Shown here piece after piece: positions 12,883-26,130 of a DNA stretch of 64,000 bases (positions are counted from its first letter, which is position 1; the number at the start of each line of letters is the position of its first letter). The DNA is taken from contig OZ038384.1 in assembly GCA_964036045.1 (NCBI GenBank), forward strand, positions 56,641,355 to 56,705,354, given 5' to 3'. A model generated the notes under the pieces. The model ran no database searches. It was not told where the DNA came from and was given only the letters and a program-made list of their open reading frames with translations. Both the position numbers and the translations under genes were made by a program. Source of the stretch: Eutreptiella sp. 'Long Island Sound 2002' (lineage: Eukaryota; Euglenozoa; Euglenophyceae; Eutreptiales; Eutreptiaceae).

Positions 12883-14637
12883 GTATGGCGGGGCCTTGGT
12901 ACATGCATGAGGTCTGGCGGGGCTTCGGTACATGCATGAGGGATGGCGGGGCTTCGGTACATGCATGAGGTATGGCGGGGCTTTGGTACATGCATGAGGT
13001 ATGGCGGTGCTTCGGTACATGAATGAGGTATGGCGGGTTCTTGGTACATGCATGAGGTATGGCGGGGCATTGGTACATGCATGAGGTATGGCGGGGTATT
13101 GGTACATGCATGAGGTATGGCGGGGTATTGGTACATGCATGAGGTATGGCGGGGCTTCGGTACATGCATGAGGTATGGCGGGGCTTCGGTACATGCATGA
13201 GGTATGGCGGGGCCTTGGTACATGCATGAGGTATGGCGGGGCTTTGGTACATGCATGAGGGATGGCGCGGCCTTGGTACATGCATGGGGGATGGCGGGGC
13301 TTTGGTACATGCATGAGGTATGGCGGGGCTTTGGTACATGCATGAGGTATGGCGGGGCTTTGGTACATGCTTGAGGGATGGCGGGGCCTTGGTACATGCA
13401 TGAGGGATGGCGGGGCTTTGGTACATGCATGAGGTATGGCGGGGCTTTGGTACATGCATGAGGTATGGCGGGGCTTCGGTACATGCATGAGGTATGGCGG
13501 GGCTTCGTTACATGCATGAGGTATGGCGGGGCCTTGGTAGATGCATGAGGTATGGCGGGGCTTTGGTACATGCATGAGGGATGGCGGGGCCTTGGTACAT
13601 GCATGTGGGATGGCGGGGCTTTGGTACATGCATGAGGTATGGCGGGGCTTTGGTACACGCATGAGGTATGGCCGGGCTTTGGTACATAAATGAGGTATGG
13701 CGGGGCTTCGGTACATGCATGAGGGATGGCGGGGCTTTGGTGCATGCATGAGGTATGGCGGGGCATTGGTACATGCATGAGGTATGGCGGGGCTTCGGTA
13801 CATGCATGAGGTATGGCGGGGCTTTGGTACATGCATGAGGTATCGCGGGGCCTCGGTACATGCAGGAGGGATGGCGGGGCTTTGGTACATGCATGAGGGA
13901 CGGCGGGGCTTTGGTACATGCATGAGGTATGGCGGGGCTTTGGTACATGCATGAGGTATGGCGGGGCTTTGGTACATGAATGAGGTGTGGCAGGGCATTG
14001 GTACATGCATGAGCTATGGCGGGATCTTCGCACATACATAGGGTATGGCGGGGCATTGGTACGTGCACGAGGTATGGCGGGGCTTTGGTACATGCATGAG
14101 GTATGGCGGGGCCTTGGTACATGCATGAGGTATAGCGGGGCTTCGGTACATGCATGAGGTATGGCGGGCCTTTGGTACATGCATGAGGTATGGCGGGGCA
14201 TTGGTACATGCATGAGGTATGGCGGGGCCTTGGTACATGCATGAGGGAAGGCGGGGCTTCGGTACATGCATGAGGTATGGCGGGGCTTCGGTACATGCAT
14301 GAGGTATGGCGGGGCTTTGGTACATGCATGAGGTATGGCGGTGCTTTGGTACATGCATGAGGTATGGCGGGGCTTTGGTACATGCATGAGGTATGGCGGG
14401 GCTTTGGTACATGCATGAGGGATGGCGGGGCCTTGGTACATGCATGAGGGATGGCGGGTCTTTGGTACATGCATGAGGTATGGCGGGGCATTGGTACATG
14501 CATGAGGTATGGCGGGGCTTCGGTACATGCATGAGGTATGGCGGGGCTTCGGTACATGCATGAGGTGTGGCGGGGCTTTGGTACATGCATGAGGGACGGC
14601 GGGGCTTTGGTACATGCATGAGGTATGGCGGGGCTTT

Positions 14638-14667
14638 AGTGCGTGCATGAGGTGCGGCGGGGCCTCA
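14638..14667. repeat. 30-bp variant unit (+1), duplicate of 10983
   Basis: Same CCTCAACTACATG junction as at 10983, 3,655 bp downstream. Confidence 0.88.
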
Positions 14668-15529
14668 ACTACATGCATGAGGTATGGCGGCGCTTCGGTA
14701 CATGCATGAGGTGTGGCGGGGCTTCGACACATGCATGAGGGATGGCGGGGCATTGGTACATGCATGAGGTATGGCGGGGCATTGGTACATGCATGAGGTA
14801 TGGCGGGGCATTGGTACATGAATGAGGTGTGGCAGGGCATTGGTACATGCACGAGCTATGGCGGGATCTTCGCACATACATAGGGTATGGCGGGGCATTG
14901 GTACATGCATGAAGTATGGCGGGGCTTTGGTACATGCATGAGGTATGGCGGCGCATTGGTACATGCATGAGGTATAGCGGGGCTTCGGTACATGCATGAG
15001 GTAAGGCGGGGCTTCGGTACATGCATGAGGTATGGCGGGCCTTTGGTACATGCATGAGGTATGGCGGGGCATTGGTACATGCATGAGGTATGGCGGGGCC
15101 TTGGTACATGCATGAGGGAAGGCGGGGCTTTGGTACATGCATGACGTATGGCGGGGCCTTGGTACATGCATGAGGTCTGGCGGGGCTTCGGTACATGCAT
15201 GAGGTATGGCGGGGCTTCGGTACATGCATGAGGTATGGGGGGGCTTTGGTACATGCATGAGGTATGGCGGTGCTTTGGTACATGCATGAGGTATGGCGGG
15301 GCTTTGGTACATGCATGAGGGATGGCGGGGCCTTGGTACATGCATGAGGTATGGCGGGGCTTTGGTACATGCATGAGGTATGGCGCGGTATTGGTACATG
15401 CATGAGGTATGGCGGGGCTTCGGTACATGCATGAGGTATGGCGGGGCTTCGGTACATGCATGAGGTATGGCGGGGCCTTGGTACATGCATGAGGTATGGC
15501 GGGGCTTCGGTACATGCATGAGGGATGGC

Positions 15530-17580
15530 GGGGCTTCGGTACATGCATGGGGGATGGCGGGGCTTTGGTACATGCATGAGGTATGGCGGGGCTTTGGTAC
15601 ATGCATGAGGTATGGCGGGGCTTTGGTACATGCTTGAGGGATGGCGGGGCCTTGGTACATGCATGAGGGATGGCGGGGCTTTGGTACATGCATGAGGTAT
15701 GGCGGGGCTTTGGTACATGCATGAGGGATGGCGGGGCATTGGTACATGCATGAGGTATGGCGGGGCTTCGGTACATGCATGAGGTATGGCGGGGCCTTGG
15801 TAGATGCATGAGGTATGGCGGGGCTTTGGTACATGCATGAGGGATGGCGGGGCCTTGGTACATGCATGTGGGATGGCGGGGCTTTGGTACATGCATGAGG
15901 TATGGCGGGGCTTTGGTACATGCATGAGGTATGGCCGGGCTTTGGTACATGAATGAGGTATGGCGGGGCTTCGGTACATGCATGAGGGATGGCGGGGCTT
16001 TGGTGCATGCATGAGGTATGGCGGGGCATTGGTACATGCATGAGGTATGGCGGGGCTTCGGTACATGCATGAGGTATGGCGGGGCTTTGGTACATGCATG
16101 AGGTATGGCGGGGCCTCGGTACATGCAGGAGGGATGGCGGGGCTTTGGTACATGCATGAGGGACGGCGGGGCTTTGGTACATGCATGAGGTATGGCGGGG
16201 CTTTGGTACATGAATGAGGTGTGGCAGGGCATTGGTACATGCATGAGCTATGGCGGGATCTTCGCACATACATAGGGTATGGCGGGGCTTTGGTACATGC
16301 ATGAGGTATGGCGGGGCTTTGGTACATGCATGAGGTATGGCGGGGCATTGGTACATGCATGAGGTATAGCGGGGCTTCGGTACATGCATGAGGTATGGCG
16401 GGCCTTTGGTACATGCATGAGGTATGGCGGGTCATTGGTACATGCATGAGGTATGGCGGGGCATTGGTACATGCATGAGGTATGGCGGGGCTTTGGTACA
16501 TGCATGAGGTATGGCGGGGCATTGGTACATACATGAGGTATGGCGGGGCTTCGGTACATGCATGAGGTATGGCGGGGCTTCGGTACATGCATGAGGTATG
16601 GCGGGGCTTTGGTACATGCATGAGGTATGGCGGTGCTTTGGTACATGCATGAGGTATGGCGGGGCTTTGGTACATGCATGAGGTATGGCGGGGCTTTGGT
16701 ACATGCATGAGGGATGGCGCGGCCTTGGTACATGCATGAGGGATGGCGGGGCTTTGGTACATGCATGAGGTATGGCGGGGGTTTGGTACATGCATGAGGT
16801 ATGGCGGGGCTTCGGTACATGCATGAGGTATGGCGGGGCTTCGGTACATGCATGAGGTATGGCGGGGCCTTGGTACATGCATGGGGGATGGCGGGGCTTT
16901 GGTACATGCATGAGGTATGGCGGGGCTTTGGTACATGCATGAGGTATGGCGGGGCTTTGGTACATGCTTGAGGGATGGCGGGGCCTTGGTACATGCATGA
17001 GGGATGGCGGGGCTTTGGTACATGCATGAGGTATGGCGGGGCTTTGGTACATGCATGAGGTATGGCGGGGCTTCGGTACATGCATGAGGTATGGCGGGGC
17101 TTCGGTACATGCATGAGGTATGGCGGGGCCTTGGTAGATGCATGAGGTATGGCGGGGCTTTGGTACATGCATGAGGGATGGCGGGGCCTTGGTACATGCA
17201 TGTGGGATGGCGGGGCTTTGGTACATGCATGAGGTATGGCGGGGCTTTGGTACATGCATGAGGTATGGCCGGGCTTTGGTACATGAATGAGGTATGGCGG
17301 GGCTTCGGTACATGCATGAGGGATGGCGGGGCTTTGGTGCATGCATGAGGTATGGCGGGGCATTGGTACATGCATGAGGTATGGCGGGGCTTCGGTACAT
17401 GCATGAGGTATGGCGGGGCTTTGGTACATGCATGAGGTATGGCGGGGCCTCGGTACATGCAGGAGGGATGGCGGGGCTTTGGTACATGCATGAGGGACGG
17501 CGGGGCTTTGGTACATGCATGAGGTATGGCGGGGCTTTGGTACATGCATGAGGTATGGCGGGGCTTTGGTACATGCATGA
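15530..17580. repeat. 46-unit (1,334-bp) duplication with GGTAGATGC and CATGTGGG markers
   Basis: A run holding a CATGGGGGATGG unit, the GGTAGATGC unit, a CATGTGGGATGG unit, a GGTGCATGC unit and a TGCAGGAGG unit occurs from about 15,540 and again from about 16,875. Paired marks are 15549/16883 and 15799/17133, both exactly 1,334 bp apart. The same run also occurs in the 3.4-kb block (9881, 13536), so this material is derived from that block. Confidence 0.85.
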
Positions 17581-18060
17581 GGGATGGCGGGGCCTTGGTA
17601 CATGCATGAGGGATGGCGGGGCTTTGGTTCATGCATGAGGTATGGCGGGGCTTTGGTACATGCATGAGGTATGGCGGGGCTTTGGTACATGCATGAGGTA
17701 TGGCCGGGCTTTGGTACATGAATGAGGTATGGCGGGGCTTCGGTACATGCATGAGGGATGGCGGGGCTTTGGTGCATGCATGAGGTATGGCGGGGCATTG
17801 GTACATGCATGAGGTATGGCGGGGCTTCGGTACATGCATGAGGTATGGCGGGGCTTTGGTACATGCATGAGGTATGGCGGGGCCTCGGTACATGCAGGAG
17901 GGATGGCGGGGCTTTGGTACATGCATGAGGGACGGCGGGGCTTTGGTACATGCATGAGGTATGGCGGGGCTTTGGTACATGCATGAGGTATGGCGGGGCT
18001 TTGGTACATGCATGAGGGATGGCGGGGCCTTGGTACATGCATGAGGGATGGCGGGGCTTT
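17191..18060. repeat. 15-unit (435-bp) tandem pair
   Basis: A GGTTCATGC unit at 17626 recurs at 18061, exactly 435 bp on. The units before each copy match in order: GGCCGGGC, catgaat, GAGGGATGG, GGTGCATGC, TGCAGGAGG and GAGGGACGG. A third, more diverged version continues to about 18,585. Confidence 0.85.
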
Positions 18061-18659
18061 GGTTCATGCATGAGGTATGGCGGGGCTTTGGTACATGCAT
18101 GAGGTATGGCGGGGCTTCGGTACATGCATGAGGTATGGCGGGGCTCCGGTACATGCATGAGGTATGGCGGGGCCTTGGTAGATGCATGAGGTATGGCGGG
18201 GCTTTGGTACATGCATGAGGGATGGCGGGGCCTTGGTACATGCATGTGGGATGGCGGGGCTTTGGTACATGCATGAGGTATGGCGGGGCTTTGGTACATG
18301 CATGAGGTATGGCCGGGCTTTGGTACATGAATGAGGTATGGCGGGGCTTCGGTACATGCATGAGGGATGGCGGGGCTTTGGTGCATGCATGAGGTATGGC
18401 GGGGCATTGGTACATGCATGAGGTATGGCGGGGCTTCGGTACATGCATGAGGTATGGCGGGGCTTTGGTACATGCATGAGGTATGGCGGGACCTCGGTAC
18501 ATGCAGGAGGGATGGCGGGGCATTGGTACATGCATGAGGGACGGCGGGGCTTTGGTACATGCATGAGGTATGGCGGGGCTTTGGTGCGTGCATGAGGTGT
18601 GGCGGGGCTTCAGTACATGCATGAGGTATGGCGGGGCTTCGGTACATGCATGAGGTGTG

Positions 18660-21356
18660 GCGGGGCTTCGGTACATGCATGAGGGATGGCGGGGCATTGG
18701 TACATGCATGAGGTATGGCGGGGCCTTGGTACATGCATGAGTTATGGCGGGGCTTTGGTACATGCATGAGGGATGGCGGGGCCTTGGTACATGCATGAGG
18801 GATGGCGGGGCTTTGGTACATGCATGAGGTATGGCGGGGCTTCGGTACATGCAAGAGGTGTGGCGGGGCCTTGGTACATGCATGACGGAAGGCGGGGCAT
18901 TGGTACATGCATGAGGTATGGCGGGGCTTCGGTACATGCATGACTTATGGCGGGGCTTCGGTACATCTATGAGGTATGGCGGGGCATTGGTACATGCATG
19001 AGGTATAGCGGGGCTTCGGTACATGCATGAGGTCTGGCGGGGCTTTGGTACATGCATGAGGTATGGCGGGGCCTTGGTACATGCATGAGGTATGGCGGGC
19101 CCTTGGTACATGCATGACTTATGGCGGGGCTTCGGTACATGCATGAGGTCTGGCGGGGCTTCGGTACATGCATGAGGTATGGCGGGGCTTTGGTACATGC
19201 ATGAGGGAAGGCGGGGCCTTGGTACATGCATGAGGGAAGGCGGGGCATTGGTACATGCATGAGGGAAGGCGGGGCTTTGGTACATGCATGAGGTATGGCG
19301 GGGCTTTGGTACATGCATGAGGGAAGGCGGGGCTTTGGTACATGCATGAGGTATGGCGGGGCTTCGGTACATGCATGAGGTATGGCGGGGCTTTGGTACA
19401 TGCATGAGGTATGGCGGGGCTTTGGTACATGCATGAGGTATGGCGGGGCCTTGGTACATGCATGAGGTATCGCGGGGCTTTGGTACATGCATGAGGGAAG
19501 GCGGGGCTTTGGTACATGCATGAGGTGTGGCGGGGCTTTGGTACATGCATGAGGTATGGCGGGGCTTCGGTACATGCATGAGGTATGCCGGGGCTTCGGT
19601 ACATGCATGAGGTATTGCGGGGCTTCGGTACATGCATGAGGGATGGCGGGGCTTCGGTACATGCATGAGGTATGGCGGGGCTTTGGTACATGCATGAGGT
19701 ATGGCGGGGCATTGGCACATGCATGAGGTATGGCGGGGCCTTGGTACATGCATGAGGTATGGCGGGGCTTCGGTACATGCATGAGGGATGGCGGGGCTTT
19801 GGTACATGCATGAGGGATGGCAGGGCCTTGGTATATGCATGGGGGATGGCGGGGCTTTGGTACATGCATGAGGTATGGCGGGGCTTTGGTACATGCATGA
19901 GGTATGGCGGGGCCTTGGTACATGCATGAGGTATGGCGGGGCTTTGGTACATGCGTGAGGTATGGCGGGGCTTCGGTACATGCATGAGGGATGGCGGGGC
20001 TTTGGTACAGGCATGAGGTATGGCGGGGCATTGGCACATGCATGAGGTATGGCGGGGCCTTGGTACATGCATGAGGTATGGCGGGGCTTCGGTACATGCA
20101 TGAGGTATGGCGGGGCTTCGGTACATGCATGAGGGATGGCGGGGCTTTGGTACATGCATGAGGGACGGCGGGGCTTTGGTACATGCATGAGGTATGGCGG
20201 GGCTTTGGTGCGTGCATGAGGTGTGGCGGGGGTTCAGTACATGCATGAGGTATGGCGGGGCTTCGGTACATGCATGAGGTGTGGCGGGGCTTCGGTACAT
20301 GCATGATGTATGGCGGGGCTTTGGTACATGCATGAGGTATGGCGGGGCCTTGGTACATGCATGAGTTATGGCGGGGCTTTGGTACATGCATGAGGGATGG
20401 CGGGGCCTTGGTACATGCATGAGGGATGGCGGGGCTTTGGTACATGCATGAGGTATGGCGGGGCTTCGGTACATGCAGGAGGGATGGCGGGGCTTTGGTA
20501 CATGCATGAGGGACGGCGGGGCTTTGGTACATGCATGAGGTATGGCGGGGCTTTGGTACATGCATGATGTATGGCGGGGCTTTGGTACATGCATGAGGGA
20601 TGGCGGGGCCTTGGTACATGCATGAGGGATGGCGGGGCTTTGGTTCATGCATGAGGTATGGCGGGGCTTTGGTACATGCATGAGGTATGGCGGGGCTTTG
20701 GTACATGCATGATGTATGGCGGGGCTTTGGTACATGCATGAGGGATGGCGGGGCCTTGGTACATGCATGAGGGATGGCGGGGCTTTGGTTCATGCATGAG
20801 GTATGGCGGGGCTTTGGTACATGCATGAGGTATGGCGGGGCTTCGGTACATCCATGAGGTATGGCGGGGCTTCGGTACATGCATGAGGTATGGCGGGGCC
20901 TTGGTAGATGCATGAGGTATGGCGGGGCTTTGGTACATGCATGAGGGATGGCGGGGCCTTGGTACATGCATGTGGGATGGCGGGGCTTTGGTACATGCAT
21001 GAGGTATGGCGGGGCTTTGGTACATGCATGAGGTATGGCCGGGCTTTGGTACATGCATGAGGTATGGCGGGGCTTCGGTACATGCATGAGGTATGGCGGG
21101 GCTTTGGTACATGCATGAGGTATGGCGGGACCTCGGTACATGCAGGAGGGATGGCGGGGCATTGGTACATGCATGAGGGACGGCGGGGCTTTGGTACATG
21201 CATGAGGTGTGGCGGGGCTTCAGTACATGCATGAGGTATGGCGGGGCTTCGGTACATGCATGAGGTGTGGCGGGGCTTCGGTACATGCATGAGGTATGGC
21301 GGGGCTTCGGTACATGCATGAGGTATTGCGGGGCTTCGGTACATGCATGAGGTATG
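18660..21356. repeat. 93-unit higher-order block, copy 1 (2,697 bp)
   Basis: The order of units repeats at 2,697 bp, anchored by the rare GGTACATCTATG unit (18960, 21657, 24702), a CATGCAAGAGG unit, a GACGGAAGG unit and a GGGCCCTTGG unit. The offset slips to 2,610 and then 2,581 bp after about 19.5 kb, so copies differ by whole units gained or lost inside the block. Confidence 0.87.
20565..20850. repeat. 5-unit (145-bp) tandem pair
   Basis: A run of five units ending in GGTTCATGC, and including a GATGTATGG unit, is present twice in a row, with GGTTC at 20642 and 20787, exactly 145 bp apart. The corresponding place in the next block (GGTTC near 23,747) has one run. Confidence 0.83.
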
Positions 21357-24300
21357 GCGGGGCTTTGGTACATGCATGAGGGATGGCGGGGCATTGGTAC
21401 ATGCATGAGGTATGGCGGGGCCTTGGTACATGCATGAGTTATGGCGGGGCTTTGGTACATGCATGAGGGATGGCGGGGCCTTGGTACATGCATGAGGGAT
21501 GGCGGGGCTTTGGTACATGCATGAGGTATGGCGGGGCTTCGGTACATGCAAGAGGTGTGGCGGGGCCTTGGTACATGCATGACGGAAGGCGGGGCATTGG
21601 TACATGCATGAGGTATGGCGGGGCTTCGGTACATGCATGACTTATGGCGGGGCTTCGGTACATCTATGATGTATGGCGGGGCATTGGTACATGCATGAGG
21701 TATAGCGGGGCTTCGGTACATGCATGAGGTCTGGCGGGGCTTTGGTACATGCATGAGGTATGGCGGGGCCTTGGTACATGCATGAGGTATGGCGGGCCCT
21801 TGGTACATGCATGACTTATGGCGGGGCTTCGGTACATGCATGAGGTCTGGCGGGGCTTCGGTACATGCATGAGGTATGGCGGGGCTTTGGTACATGCATG
21901 AGGGAAGGCGGGGCCTTGGTACATGCATGAGGGAAGGCGGGGCATTGGTACATGCATGAGGGAAGGCGGGGCTTTGGTACATGCATGAGGTATGGCGGGG
22001 CTTTGGTACATGCATGAGGTATGGCGGGGCTTTGGTACATGCATGAGGTATGGCGGGGCTTCGGTACATGCATGAGGTATGGCGGGGCTTTGGTACATGC
22101 ATGAGGTATGGCGGGGCTTTGGTACATGCATGAGGTGTGGCGGGGCTTTGGTACATGCATGAGGTATGGCGGGGCTTCGGTACATGCATGAGGTATGGCG
22201 GGGCTTCGGTACATGCATGAGGTATTGCGGGGCTTCGGTACATGCATGAGGTATGGCGGGGCTTTGGTACATGCATGAGGTATGGCGGGGCATTGGCACA
22301 TGCATGAGGTATGGCGGGGCCTTGGTACATGCATGAGGTATGGCGGGGCTTCGGTACATGCATGAGGTATGGCGGGGCTTCGGTACATGCATGAGGGATG
22401 GCGGGGCTTTGGTACATGCATGAGGGATGGCGGGGCTTTGGTACATGCATGAGGGATGGCGGGGCTTTGGTACATGCATGAGGGATGGCAGGGCCTTGGT
22501 ATATGCATGGGGGATGGCGGGGCTTTGGTACATGCATGAGGTATGGCGGGGCTTTGGTACATGCATGAGGTATGGCGGGGACTTGGTACATGCATGAGGT
22601 ATGGCGGGGCTTTGGTACATGCATGAGGTATGGCGGGGCTTCGGTACATGCATGAGGGATGGCGGGGCTTTGGTACATGCATGAGGTATGGCGGGGCATT
22701 GGCACATGCATGAGGTATGGCGGGGCCTTGGTACATGCATGAGGTATGGCGGGGCTTCGGTACATGCATGAGGTATGGCGGGGCTTCGGTACATGCATGA
22801 GGGATGGCGGGGCTTTGATACATGCATGAGGGACGGCGGGGCTTTGGTACATGCATGAGGTATGGCGGGGCTTTGGTGCGTGCATGAGGTGTGGCGGGGG
22901 TTCAGTACATGCATGAGGTATGGCGGGGCTTCGGTACATGCATGAGGTGTGGCGGGGCTTCGGTACATGCATGAGGGATGGCGGGGCATTGGTACATGCA
23001 TGAGGTATGGCGGGGCCTTGGTACATGCATGAGTTATGGCGGGGCTTTGGTACATGCATGAGGGATGGCGGGGCCTTGGTACATGCATGAGGGATGGCGG
23101 GGCTTTGGTACATGCATGAGGTATGGCGGGGCTTCGGTACATGCAAGAGGGAAGGCGGGGCTTTGGTACATGCATGAGGTATGGCGGGGCCTTAATACAT
23201 GCATGAGGTATGGCGGGGCTTCGGTACATGCATGAGGAATGGCGGGGCCTTGGTACATGCATGAGGGATGGCGGGGCTTTGGTACATGCATGAGGTATGG
23301 CGGGGCTTTGGTGCGTGCATGAGGTGTGGCGGGGGTTCAGTACATGCATGAGGTATGGCGGGGCTTCGGTACATGCATGAGGTGTGGCGGGGCTTCGGTA
23401 CATGCATGAGGGATGGCGGGGCATTGGTACATGCATGAGGTATGGCGGGGCCTTGGTACATGCATGAGTTATGGCGGGGCTTTGGTACATGCATGAGGGA
23501 TGGCGGGGCCTTGGTACATGCATGAGGGATGGCGGGGCTTTGGTACATGCATGAGGTATGGCGGGGCTTCGGTACATGCAGGAGGGATGGCGGGGCTTTG
23601 GTACATGCATGAGGGACGGCGGGGCTTTGGTACATGCATGAGGTATGGCGGGGCTTTGGTACATGCATGATGTATGGCGGGGCTTTGGTACATGCATGAG
23701 GGATGGCGGGGCCTTGGTACATGCATGAGGGATGGCGGGGCTTTGGTTCATGCATGAGGTATGGCGCAGCTTTGGTACATGCATGAGGTATGGCGGGGCT
23801 TCGGTACATCCATGAGGTATGGCGGGGCTTCGGTACATGCATGAGGTATGGCGGGGCCTTGGTAGATGCATGAGGTATGGCGGGGCTTTGGTACATGCAT
23901 GAGGGATGGCGGGGCCTTGGTACATGCATGTGGGATGGCGGGGCTTTGGTACATGCATGAGGTATGGCGGGGCTTTGGTACATGCATGAGGTATGGCCGG
24001 GCTTTGGTACATGAATGAGGTATGGCGGGGCTTTGGTACATGCATGAGGTATGGCGGGGCATTGGTACATGCATGAGGTATGGCGGGGCTTCGGTACATG
24101 CATGAGGTATGGCGGGGCTTTGGTACATGCATGAGGTATGGCGGGACCTCGGTACATGCAGGAGGGATGGCGGGGCATTGGTACATGCATGAGGGACGGC
24201 GGGGCTTTGGTACATGCATGAGGTATGGCGGGGGTTTGGTGCGTGCATGAGGTGTGGCGGGGCTTCAGTACATGCATGAGGTATGGCGGGGCTTCGGTAC

Positions 24301-24401
24301 ATGCATGAGGTGTGGCGGGGCTTCGGTACATGCATGAGGTATGGCGGGGCTTCGGTACATGCATGAGGTATTGCGGGGCTTCGGTACATGCATGAGGTAT
24401 G
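21357..24401. repeat. 105-unit higher-order block, copy 2 (3,045 bp)
   Basis: Second copy of the 18.66-kb block, and itself repeated 3,045 bp downstream (anchor 21657/24702). Contains an extra 435-bp internal repeat of the GGTGCGTGC cassette (22875, 23310) and the AATACATG unit near 23,194. Confidence 0.87.
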
Positions 24402-26130
24402 GCGGGGCTTTGGTACATGCATGAGGGATGGCGGGGCATTGGTACATGCATGAGGTATGGCGGGGCCTTGGTACATGCATGAGTTATGGCGGGGCTTTGG
24501 TACATGCATCAGGGATGGCGGGGCCTTGGTACATGCATGAGGGATGGCGGGGCTTTGGTACATGCATGAGGTATGGCGGGGCTTCGGTACATGCAAGAGG
24601 TGTGGCGGGGCCTTGGTACATGCATGACGGAAGGCGGGGCATTGGTACATGCATGAGGTATGGCGGGGCTTCGGTACATGCATGACTTATGGCGGGGCTT
24701 CGGTACATCTATGATGTATGGCGGGGCATTGGTACATGCATGAGGTATAGCGGGGCTTCGGTACATGCATGAGGTCTCGCGGGGCTTTGGTACATGCATG
24801 AGGTATGGCGGGGCCTTGGTACATGCATGAGGTATGGCGGGCCCTTGGTACACGCATGACTTATGGCGGGGCTTCGGTACATGCATGAGGTCTGGCGGGG
24901 CTTCGGTACATGCATGAGGTATGGCGGGGCTTTGGTACATGCATGAGGGAAGGCGGGGCCTTGGTACATGCATGAGGGAAGGCGGGGCATTGGTACATGC
25001 ATGAGGGAAGGCGGGGCTTTGGTACATGCATGAGGTATGGCGGGGCTTTGGTACATGCATGAGGTATGGCGGGGCTTTGGTACATGCATGAGGTATGGCG
25101 GGGCATTGGTACATGCATGAGGTATGGCGGGGCTTTGGTACATGCATGAGGTATGGCGGGGCTTTGGTACATGCATGAGGTATGGCGGGGCCTTGGTACA
25201 TGCATGAGGTATCGCGAGGCTTTGGTACATGCATGAGGGAAGGCGGGGCTTTGGTACATGCATGAGGTGTGGCGGGGCTTTGGTACATGCATGAGGTATG
25301 GCGGGGATTCGGTACATGCATGAGGTATGGCGGGGCTTCGGTACATGCATGAGGTATTGCGGGGCTTCGGTACATGCATGAGGTATGGCGGGGCTTTGGT
25401 ACATGCATGAGGTATGGCGGGGCATTGGCACATGCATGAGGTATGGCGGGGCCTTGGTACATGCATGAGGTATGGCGGGGCTTCGGTACATGCATGAGGT
25501 ATGGCGGGGCTTCGGTACATGCATGAGGGATGGCGGGGCTTTGGTACATGCATGAGGTATGGCGGGGCTTTGGTACATGCATGAGGGATGGCGGGGCTTT
25601 GGTACATGCATGAGGGATGGCAGGGCCTTGGTATATGCATGGGGGATGGCGGGGCTTTGGTACATGCATGAGGTATGGCGGGGCTTTGGTACATGCATGA
25701 GGTATGGCGGGGCCTTGGTACATGCATGAGGTATGGCGGGGCTTTGGTACATGCATGAGGTATGGCGGGGCTTCGGTACATGCATGAGGGATGGCGGGGC
25801 TTTGGTACATGCATGAGGTATGGCGGGGCATTGGCACATGCATGAGGTATGGCGGGGCCTTGGTACATGCATGAGGTATGGCGGGGCTTCGGTACATGCA
25901 TGAGGTGTGGCGGGGCTTCGGTACATGCATGAGGGATGGCGGGGCATTGGTACATGCATGAGGTATGGCGGGGCCTTGGTACATGCATGAGTTATGGCGG
26001 GGCTTTGGTACATGCATGAGGGATGGCGGGGCCTTGGTACATGCATGAGGGATGGCGGGGCTTTGGTACATGCATGAGGTATGGCGGGGCCTCGGTACAT
26101 GCATGAGGGAAGGCGGGGCTTTGGTACATG
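24402..26130. repeat. Higher-order block, copy 3 (partial)
   Basis: Third copy of the same block, recognisable by GGTACATCTATG at 24702, the GGGCCCTTGG unit near 24,840, the GGTATTGCGG unit near 25,350 and the GGTATATGC unit near 25,630. Beyond about 26.1 kb it grades into the next repeat group. Confidence 0.82.

Larger units (their letters stand above)
11810..15463. repeat. 126-unit higher-order block, copy 2 of the 3.4-kb block (3,655 bp)
   Basis: Directly follows copy 1 and repeats it to about 15,460, where the match to the end of copy 1 (11,805) is lost. It is nine units longer because of an internal 261-bp duplication at the GATC cassette (12370 and 12631). Away from that, differences from copy 1 are scattered substitutions, for example GGTACATAAATG near 13,682 for GGTACATGAATG near 10,027. 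Confidence 0.92.
4029..16280. repeat. Domain B/C/D marker: GATCTTCGCAC cassette, 17 copies
   Basis: A short run of diverged units recurs. A unit with catgaat and a GTGTGGCAGGG middle is usually followed by a GAGCTATGG unit whose end is replaced by GATCTTCGCAC, then by a CATAGGG unit. The G of GATC lies at 4029, 4174, 4377, 5677, 5822, 6111, 7067, 7212, 7501, 8976, 10368, 11210, 12370, 12631, 14023, 14865 and 16257. At 5822 and 7212 the shorter form GATCATGCAC appears. Spacings are whole numbers of units after correction for the odd-length units between them. A 48-unit spacing recurs: 1,392 bp at 8976-10368, 12631-14023 and 14865-16257, and 1,390 bp at 5677-7067, 5822-7212 and 6111-7501. The cassette was not seen before 4.0 kb or after 16.3 kb. 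Confidence 0.9.

Noticed and set aside
4029-16280. GATCTTCGCAC cassette as an insertion sequence or protein operator
   Set aside because: It replaces unit bases one for one (no length change in 15 of 17 copies), so it is a diverged unit and not an insertion. No flanking duplication or inverted repeat is present.
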